From: CAWATZ01 sp963784995
Lineage (GTDB): Bacteria > Planctomycetota > Planctomycetia > Gemmatales > Gemmataceae
DNA length: 64,000 bases
Assembly: GCA_963784995.1 (NCBI GenBank)
Contig: CAWATZ010000007.1
Location: forward strand, 874,278-938,277
Reading direction: 5' to 3'
In this document: positions 59,109-64,000 of the stretch, one piece after another
Position numbering within the stretch: position 1 is the first letter of the stretch
Layout: the number at the start of each line of letters is the position of its first letter
The notes under the pieces: model-generated
Seen by the model: only the letters and a program-made list of their open reading frames with translations
The model's database searches: none
What the model was told of the DNA's origin: nothing
Made by a program: the position numbers and the translations under genes

Positions 59109-60529
59109 TCTCCATGGGGAACCGTTCTCGGCAACGGTTCGAGGACGCCCTTGGGGTTGAAACAACGATGAATAGTTAGAACGGTTGCCACCACTTCAGA
59201 AAGGGAGCGGATGTGTTCTCCGATCTCGGATTTCATTGAGGGTTTGGCAAAGAAGTTCGCGACTTCCTCAAAGTTGCTCGGCTTCGGTCTCCATGAAAGC
59301 CACAAGACGCCATCAGGCTGAGCATTGACGTCATGCTGGAATGGAATACCGAGGATGGCATCGAAATAGGCTTTCGCGAAGGGATCAGCTCTGATTTCCT
59401 TTTCATCATTAGTGTCGGGGATGGACACGCAGTTTCCATCCTTGAAAATGTCCCAGGTGTTACTACCTTCTGGACGCGGTAAGAGCCGCCACGCAATCAC
59501 ATACTCCAGCAATGTGTGGATTGCCTGCTGCACATCTTTCTTGTTTGTGTAGTAAACCGACTTGATTATCCCGTTTGTGTCAAGCGTTTCGCCTTCCTTA
59601 TCTAGATACTCCTTAGCGCTCGATTCATTGAGTTTGACTCCATGTGGCAGGAATGCCTCTTGGCGAGGGTTGTAGAGAAGCAGTCGGACCAGGTTGGCAC
59701 CGGAGAGTATCGCCACCAGGGTACACAACCCTTTACAAATCTCATGAGATGTCTTTGTTCCCAATAGGGTTGTAATCGGATCCTTGACAAGTTCTTTTAG
59801 CGCTTCCTTCGAGAGGTTCCCGAACGGATCCTTTGCACGTTCTGCAGACGTATTAAACCAACGCTTGAAATCCACGAGATTGACCCGCAATGACTTTAGC
59901 TTCTGGTGCAAGTAGACGAACAGCTCTGTCCGCCGCAAGTGATCTCTGTTAAGAGGCTTAGAATTCACGACGTTCACGACTGCCACCGGTTTGTCCTCGC
60001 TTCCGAGGATCGGGACGACGATTTCGTAGCGATGGTCGTCCCCCATTTCTGTTCGGATCACAGAAATCGTTTTCCAAGTGTTGTAGGGCTCTTTAGTCCC
60101 TGGGAGGGGCCTTTCGTCGGTCAGATCAATAAGCAATCCAGTCTGCCATAAAGCAGCCGCTCTGGACGTTGACCGCTTCGGCAGTTTACCATTGTCGTAT
60201 TCAAGCAGATACCGACCTCCCTTATCGTTGTTCTTCGGTCCAGTTTCCAAATCAAACTCGCCGCCGTGCTTATCCAAGATTAGTTCTGATGGTACATTGG
60301 TCGTGGAGATCGGATGAATCTTGCAATTCGTGTGCTGGGAGCCTTCCAATTCCAGAGCATCTGTAATGACACCCGCGAGTTCTGGGTAGGTGATGTGATG
60401 GTGAACATCTTCACGTTTGGTGCCAAACCACACCCGAGAGCAAAGATTCGGCAAGTCAATCTTCGGGCGTTCACCCTTGGCATGTTTGATTTTCAGGCCG
60501 GAGGCTGCCAGCCAGCCCTGAAAATACAT
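59105..60529 (-). CDS. Protein with two GAF-like regions, second gene of a coupled pair
   Basis: The start ATG at 60529 overlaps the stop of the upstream gene as TAATG, indicating translational coupling. The 474-residue protein has two stretches with GAF-like ends: EIVVPILGSEDKPVAVVNVVNSKPLNRDHLRRTELFVYLHQKL and YFDAILGIPFQHDVNAQPDGVLWLSWRPKPSNFEEVANFFAKP. Between them lies a helix-strand region (EICKGLCTLVAILSGANLVRLLLYNPRQEAFL), which is the usual GAF start. No kinase, cyclase or nuclease domain is visible. Base composition is near 50% GC, well below the neighbourhood, which suggests transfer. The function is unknown; the fold call is by eye. Confidence 0.65.
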   Translation of the reverse strand: MYFQGWLAASGLKIKHAKGERPKIDLPNLCSRVWFGTKREDVHHHITYPELAGVITDALELEGSQHTNCKIHPISTTNVPSELILDKHGGEFDLETGPKNNDKGGRYLLEYDNGKLPKRSTSRAAALWQTGLLIDLTDERPLPGTKEPYNTWKTISVIRTEMGDDHRYEIVVPILGSEDKPVAVVNVVNSKPLNRDHLRRTELFVYLHQKLKSLRVNLVDFKRWFNTSAERAKDPFGNLSKEALKELVKDPITTLLGTKTSHEICKGLCTLVAILSGANLVRLLLYNPRQEAFLPHGVKLNESSAKEYLDKEGETLDTNGIIKSVYYTNKKDVQQAIHTLLEYVIAWRLLPRPEGSNTWDIFKDGNCVSIPDTNDEKEIRADPFAKAYFDAILGIPFQHDVNAQPDGVLWLSWRPKPSNFEEVANFFAKPSMKSEIGEHIRSLSEVVATVLTIHRCFNPKGVLEPLPRTVPHGD

Positions 60530-61746
60530 TACTGCTGACCGTAAGGGTTCCAGCACTGCTTTATGGCGTCTTTTCCAATTCCAAGATCCTGTATCTCGGC
60601 CCACACTCGGCTCAACCATTCGCTGGCTTTGGTTGGGGAGTGGGGTGGTTTTTCGGAAGGGTTCTCCGGATTGCGCCGGTTAAGAAAGAGAACGACTTTG
60701 GAACGACCCCACTCTAGCCTCAAACAGAGAACCTTTAGAGGGTTAACGTTCTCTCGCCACTGGAACCGTCCCTTTTCGCTGAGGTTCCCAAAAAAGTCGT
60801 TGCCCTCTTCTGAGAGCAAACCTGAGTTTGTTTTGAAAGGGGGGTAGACAAGCTGCTTTGATTCATCAAATAGAATCCAAGTGGGCAAGTCATGTTTCCG
60901 CCATAGAAAGCCGTGTGCCGCTTCAGGAAAACTCAACCCTTCCTTATAGAGATACTCAGTCCGGTTCAACCACGGGTCTCGGTAGTAGGCTATCTGGCAC
61001 TGGGGATAGAAAATCCCACAAAAGGCCTTGCAAGCATCTTCGATGCCATCATTCCCCTCCCTCATTGTTGTCTGTGTCAAAGTCGCTAATACATCTCTGA
61101 CAGCAAGCAGGACGCAATTCTCTTCAGATCCGTGATTATGGGAGAACGCGTCACCGCTCTTCGGCACCTCCTGATGTTTGTGTGTGATCTCAGGTGCAGG
61201 GCAATATACAAGATATGCACGGTCAGCTTTTCTCGTGAAATTGAGTTTGGCAGAATTCTCCTGTGGCGTTCGTCCACATAATGCTTTCGTTGCCGCAGAT
61301 GTTAGCAATGTTTCGACTTTGGCTTTTTTCCGAAGATATGTTCCGAAGAAATGCCCCGATCCATTTGGCATGTTGCGTGCCAGATTCTTGACACGATCAG
61401 TATGCACCAGTCGTGTTATCGCCAATTCCGACTCGTCTCCCTTCTGTGGTGTGCTTCCCTTCAACCTTACCTCCAGTTCCCTGAACTTAGTCCCCAGTTC
61501 GCTCGAAAGGTGCCTCAATTCCTGTTCCGGAGCCTTCGGGTCTAACTTCCTCTTCCATTCTTTCCACCAACTCTCAGTCATAATTCCATCCTGTGCCAGA
61601 CCCATTCCAGTGAAACACAAGGCCTTTTCCAGAGGCTTCCAGTCGGGCACATCGGTGACCGAAGCCAGAAGGTCATTCCAGGCTACTGCTAGTACGAGCG
61701 TTCGGTCTTCCGGCTCGAGGGGAACAGGATTAGTGAGGCCCGCCAT
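60529..61746 (-). CDS. Protein of unknown function with a C-terminal GAF-like region, first gene of a coupled pair
   Basis: I chose the ATG at 61746 because GAGAGGG precedes it; a longer frame reaches 61860 without support. The 405-residue product has an N-terminal helical part (RTLVLAVAWNDLLASVTDVPDWKPLEKALCF) and a middle region with conserved-looking ITRLVHTDRVKNLARNMPNGSGHFFGTYLRKKAKVE. The C-terminal half (CVLLAVRDVLATLTQTTMREGNDGIEDACKAFCGIFYPQCQIAYY ... LKVLCLRLEWGRSKVVLFLNRRNP) reads like a GAF fold. It is AT-richer than its surroundings and coupled to the gene at 59105 by a TAATG overlap. I do not recognise the family. Confidence 0.6.
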   Translation of the reverse strand: MAGLTNPVPLEPEDRTLVLAVAWNDLLASVTDVPDWKPLEKALCFTGMGLAQDGIMTESWWKEWKRKLDPKAPEQELRHLSSELGTKFRELEVRLKGSTPQKGDESELAITRLVHTDRVKNLARNMPNGSGHFFGTYLRKKAKVETLLTSAATKALCGRTPQENSAKLNFTRKADRAYLVYCPAPEITHKHQEVPKSGDAFSHNHGSEENCVLLAVRDVLATLTQTTMREGNDGIEDACKAFCGIFYPQCQIAYYRDPWLNRTEYLYKEGLSFPEAAHGFLWRKHDLPTWILFDESKQLVYPPFKTNSGLLSEEGNDFFGNLSEKGRFQWRENVNPLKVLCLRLEWGRSKVVLFLNRRNPENPSEKPPHSPTKASEWLSRVWAEIQDLGIGKDAIKQCWNPYGQQ

Positions 61747-62137
61747 AGCACCCTCTCTGACCCCCCAATGTCGAACTGGATGGTTCGGCTGGGGGTCGTT
61801 TTCGACTTTTTTGAAAAAAATGATGTAGACATTGTAATCCGCCGCTTCCTCTCGCGGCAAGGCTGCGCAGCGCTGGAAAGGCCAGACTGCCCAGTCAATC
61901 CGTGGTCAGAGTTGCGTTATCCTCTTTGCGAGGCGCTGCGAAGCGTGCTTCCCACCAGACCGGACATGGCATTGGGAACGAACCCTAGTATCTGCTCGCT
62001 GCATTGATGCGTCGGATTTTCCCTTAAGGCCTTTCTCATACAGTGTTTGCGTTGACATTTATTGCCAGACCAGAATAATGGGAATGTGGGGAATAATTGG
62101 CAGTCTTGAAACAAGGGAGCTTGGGGGAAAACCCATA
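61747..62137. other. Intergenic region with no recognised gene
   Basis: The gap lies between the divergent GAF-like pair and the small gene at 62138. It contains short AT-rich stretches such as GACTTTTTTGAAAAAAATG, which could include promoters for both sides, but no confident -35/-10 pair, RNA gene or long repeat was found. Confidence 0.4.
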
Positions 62138-62410
62138 ATGACCGCGATCACGAGCATGACCGGCAGGAACTTCGAGCCCGATCCCTGGGTTGCAAGGATT
62201 CTGAAGATCAAGGCGGAACTTGATCGGGACATCCAGCAGGCTCGGCGCGATGGGCTGCCAACGGATCGCTTTCGGCTTCAACTCCAACGCCTGGATCAAG
62301 CCTTCTTGGCCTACGGTGCCGGCGAATGGGAAGTAGCAATCGCTCTGATTCAGGAAGCCCTTGAACTCGGAACTACCGAGCATTTGCCAGTTGAAGCGTG
62401 GATCGGATAG
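62138..62410 (+). CDS. Small helical protein of unknown function
   Basis: The ATG at 62138 follows GGGGGAA; a frame start at 62078 is possible. The 90-residue product is acidic-basic and helical (WVARILKIKAELDRDIQQARRDGLPTDRFRLQLQRLDQAFLAYGAGEWEVAIALIQEALELG), with the second half resembling one TPR-like hairpin. I recognise no family. It is the first of a series of small plus-strand genes to the end of the window. Confidence 0.5.
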   Translation: MTAITSMTGRNFEPDPWVARILKIKAELDRDIQQARRDGLPTDRFRLQLQRLDQAFLAYGAGEWEVAIALIQEALELGTTEHLPVEAWIG

Positions 62411-62557
62411 GAGGCATGTGGGAACAGCCTTGGCAGCAAGTCGATGATGAGGAGGGCAAGATTGGATCATATGAGACGGGGATCCAGGCTTGTCGGGATT
62501 CCCAGCAAGACCTCGCGTGAACGCGAACTCAGTACTCGGGATGAAAGGAGGGACACG

Positions 62558-62821
62558 ATGTTGTCTGGTCGATTATTGGTACAGGCTGCACTCAAGGGGA
62601 TTCTCCCCACTCCGGAAGCCTACCAAAAGTGGCGGCGAATCCCCAAGCGCGATCTGTTTTTCGAGTACCTTCTGGAGGCAGCTGCAGCACAAGGGGTGGA
62701 ACTTCCTCAAGACGCGAAGAGGCTTCTGGATCTTCAACTCCACGACCATCAGGACCAGGACGAAGACAACATTTGGGAGTTGTGGCAAGACCAAGGTGGT
62801 GGGGAAGCGGGCGCAGCTTGA
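62558..62821 (+). CDS. Small hypothetical protein
   Basis: The ATG at 62558 has AAAGGAGG upstream, a strong ribosome-binding site. The 87-residue product is MLSGRLLVQAALKGILPTPEAYQKWRRIPKRD-like at the start, then a helix (FFEYLLEAAAAQGVELPQDAKRLLDLQL) and an acidic tail (DHQDQDEDNIWELWQDQ). I do not recognise it. The next gene starts 139 bp later on the same strand. Confidence 0.5.
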   Translation: MLSGRLLVQAALKGILPTPEAYQKWRRIPKRDLFFEYLLEAAAAQGVELPQDAKRLLDLQLHDHQDQDEDNIWELWQDQGGGEAGAA

Positions 62822-62960
62822 AGACTGCCTCTCTTCGCCCGAAAAGCCCGCAGCAGACTCGCAAGGGGAGAAGGCCAAATCTCAGCAAGAGCAAGGAGCG
62901 GACAAGTAGCACCGGAGCGAACAAGAAACAATCATCTGGGAGTTTGAAGGGGGGTAGTGA

Positions 62961-63206
62961 ATGGCCCGGGGAACTGCCGAGCAAAGACACGAGGGTGTTC
63001 CTCTCGATTATCCTCGGCTGGCCACCGACATCGGTCCGGAAGGTGCCTTTCACGTGACCGTGCGAGGGAATGGCACTTGGGCCAGTGTGGCAGTTGATCG
63101 GTTGACCGATGGGGGGGTTCGACTGATCGTTGATTCGGACTCCTGCTTTTTGACGGTCGAGGCGATGATGCAGGGCAGAAGCACCGCCGCAGACCCTGCG
63201 GGCTGA
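62961..63206 (+). CDS. Small hypothetical protein
   Basis: The ATG at 62961 follows AAGGGGGG. The 81-residue product has strand-rich sequence (GAFHVTVRGNGTWASVAVDRLTDGGVRLIVDSDSCFLTVEAMM). I do not recognise the family; it might be a small beta-sheet domain. A competing frame through 62629-63057 has no ribosome-binding site. Confidence 0.45.
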   Translation: MARGTAEQRHEGVPLDYPRLATDIGPEGAFHVTVRGNGTWASVAVDRLTDGGVRLIVDSDSCFLTVEAMMQGRSTAADPAG

Positions 63207-63291
63207 TGAAGGAGGGTGCTATAGTCGGGGCTGGATTTCCACAATTGAGGACCAGCCATTGGATGATCCATAACTTCATGAGGGTTCAACC

Positions 63292-63531
63292 ATGAGCATT
63301 CCACCATCACGGTTGGGGAACACAGAGGCACAGGACATTGTCGATTTCGTGGAAAAAAGTGGACCGAAGGCCTTCTGGGAAATCCGACGATACCTGTATG
63401 TCGTTTGTTGTAGCGACTCTCGCTCGCGAGCGACTTCTGACATGCTCAACGCGCTGGTTGCCTCAGGAATTGTAGAGTGCCGAGGTGGGTTGTTTTCCTT
63501 GAAGAAACTTGAACAGTCTTCTGCAGCATGA
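63292..63531 (+). CDS. Small winged-helix-like protein
   Basis: The ATG at 63292 follows GAGGG. The 79-residue protein (NTEAQDIVDFVEKSGPKAFWEIRRYLYVVCCSDSRSRATSDMLNALVASGIVECRGGLFSLKKL) has the order helix, helix, recognition-type helix and short hairpin of a winged helix. DNA binding is an inference from the pattern only. Confidence 0.5.
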   Translation: MSIPPSRLGNTEAQDIVDFVEKSGPKAFWEIRRYLYVVCCSDSRSRATSDMLNALVASGIVECRGGLFSLKKLEQSSAA

Positions 63532-63576
63532 GCCGGTTGAACTGGATCAAGCAGGCCAGCGATGCCGGCGTGGAAA

Positions 63577-63635
63577 ACGTGGCCGGGGTCGAGAGTACGA
63601 TCAATGCAATTGTACTCTCGACCCCGGCCACGTTC
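63577..63635. repeat. Hairpin repeat with perfect 23-bp arms
   Basis: Left arm AACGTGGCCGGGGTCGAGAG.. (63577-63599) and right arm (63613-63635) are exact reverse complements around a 13-base loop. It lies between the winged-helix-like gene and the antitoxin-like gene. It could end transcription of the former. Confidence 0.8.
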
Positions 63636-63691
63636 TTCCTGTCGGGGGTGCATTCTGCGAGAATGGCCAGAACATCGTGGGAGGGCAGGAC

Positions 63692-63991
63692 ATGGCCGAT
63701 ACAACCATTCCCATCTCGGAAACAACCCTGGCCCGGCTGCGCGAGTTGGCCCGCTGGGCTGGCATTTCTGTTTCCGAAGCGCTGGACCAGGCCATCAAAG
63801 ATCAGTACGATCGCAAGTTCTGGGAAGCGACCAACGCGGGCTATGCCGCTTTGCGGGCCAACCCGGCGGCCTGGGCGGAAATCGAGGAAGAACGGCGCTC
63901 TCTGGAGGGGACGCTCCTGGATGGTCTTCGACCTTCGAACGCTGGACGGAGGACGGCCAGGGACTGCCGTCCACCAGGCCCGAACCCCTGA
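63692..63991 (+). CDS. RHH antitoxin-like protein
   Basis: The ATG at 63692 has GGGAGGGC upstream. The protein opens with MADTTIPISETTLARLRELARWAGISVSEALDQAIKDQYDRKFWEATNAGYAAL, a ribbon-helix-helix followed by the helical tail typical of toxin-antitoxin regulators (RANPAAWAEIEEERRSLEGTLLDGL). The last ~18 residues (RPSNAGRRTARDCRPPGPNP) are low-complexity. A second frame starts at ATG 63921 with GGAGGGG upstream and stays open to the window edge (80 bp), where a toxin gene would be expected, but it cannot be identified. Confidence 0.7.
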   Translation: MADTTIPISETTLARLRELARWAGISVSEALDQAIKDQYDRKFWEATNAGYAALRANPAAWAEIEEERRSLEGTLLDGLRPSNAGRRTARDCRPPGPNP

Positions 63992-64000
63992 CAACTGGCA

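Overview
The window looks like chromosomal DNA of a planctomycete, most likely of the Gemmataceae or a close relative. Several protein types typical of that group occur together: a pilin-like DUF1559 protein with the H-x9-DG motif, a TIGR02996 repeat-companion protein, a sigma factor next to a Ser/Thr kinase-TPR protein, a sulfatase, a PQQ-repeat/NIPSNAP fusion, a multi-haem-motif PA14 protein, and surface proteins with an LEDR-type N-terminal motif. GC is high except in about 59-63 kb, which is visibly more AT-rich. Taxonomy is inferred from protein families only. Many genes are broken by what look like single-base frameshifts, so either read-level indel errors or real decay is common here.

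Layout. 1-4 kb: 3' part of a giant Ig-like/RHS surface gene, cut by an IS66-type element (4030-6963) whose other end cuts a two-domain glycosyltransferase gene. 8.7-19.4 kb: a PA14/cytochrome-c-type gene, then a DevBCA-like ABC exporter (membrane fusion protein, two permeases, ATPase with a cyclic-nucleotide-binding domain), converging on a minus-strand group (TolC-like lipoprotein, small LEDR protein, YiiX-like papain-fold enzyme). 19.6-33.5 kb: sulfatase, DUF885 protein, radical-SAM activase, RtcA, lipoproteins, DUF1559, PQQ-NIPSNAP fusion, L-lactate permease. 33.7-34.8 kb: gene debris. 34.9-39.2 kb: TPR/kinase/sigma-factor module. 39.8-46.2 kb: beta-helix surface protein, G8-domain protein and an OFA-type MFS transporter.

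46,207-55,741 is an integrative element inserted in an elongator-type tRNA-Met(CAT) gene. It is bounded by a 44-bp direct repeat (the 5' half of the tRNA), with a complete tRNA at the right end. Each end carries a tandem pair of 11-bp repeats that look like integrase arm sites. At the right end are a tyrosine integrase, an RHH protein, two HTH/excisionase-like proteins and a Toprim/AAA RepA-like protein. Beside the RepA-like gene lies a cluster of nine exact GTCCCTTT octamers in both orientations, a candidate origin. The left half holds one small basic protein, a lipoprotein and a small membrane protein. Between these halves is about 2.5 kb of non-coding, repeat-rich DNA with very large imperfect inverted repeats and a 53-bp tandem array.

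55.8-64 kb: a TIGR02996/LRR protein, a type II DNA methyltransferase followed by a broken XhoI/PaeR7I-like restriction endonuclease, an AT-richer translationally coupled two-gene module with GAF-like folds and no recognised output domain, and a string of small ORFs ending in an RHH antitoxin-like gene. Across the window, long near-perfect palindromes of several sequence families sit between genes. At three places such palindromes lie in frame inside protein-coding genes.
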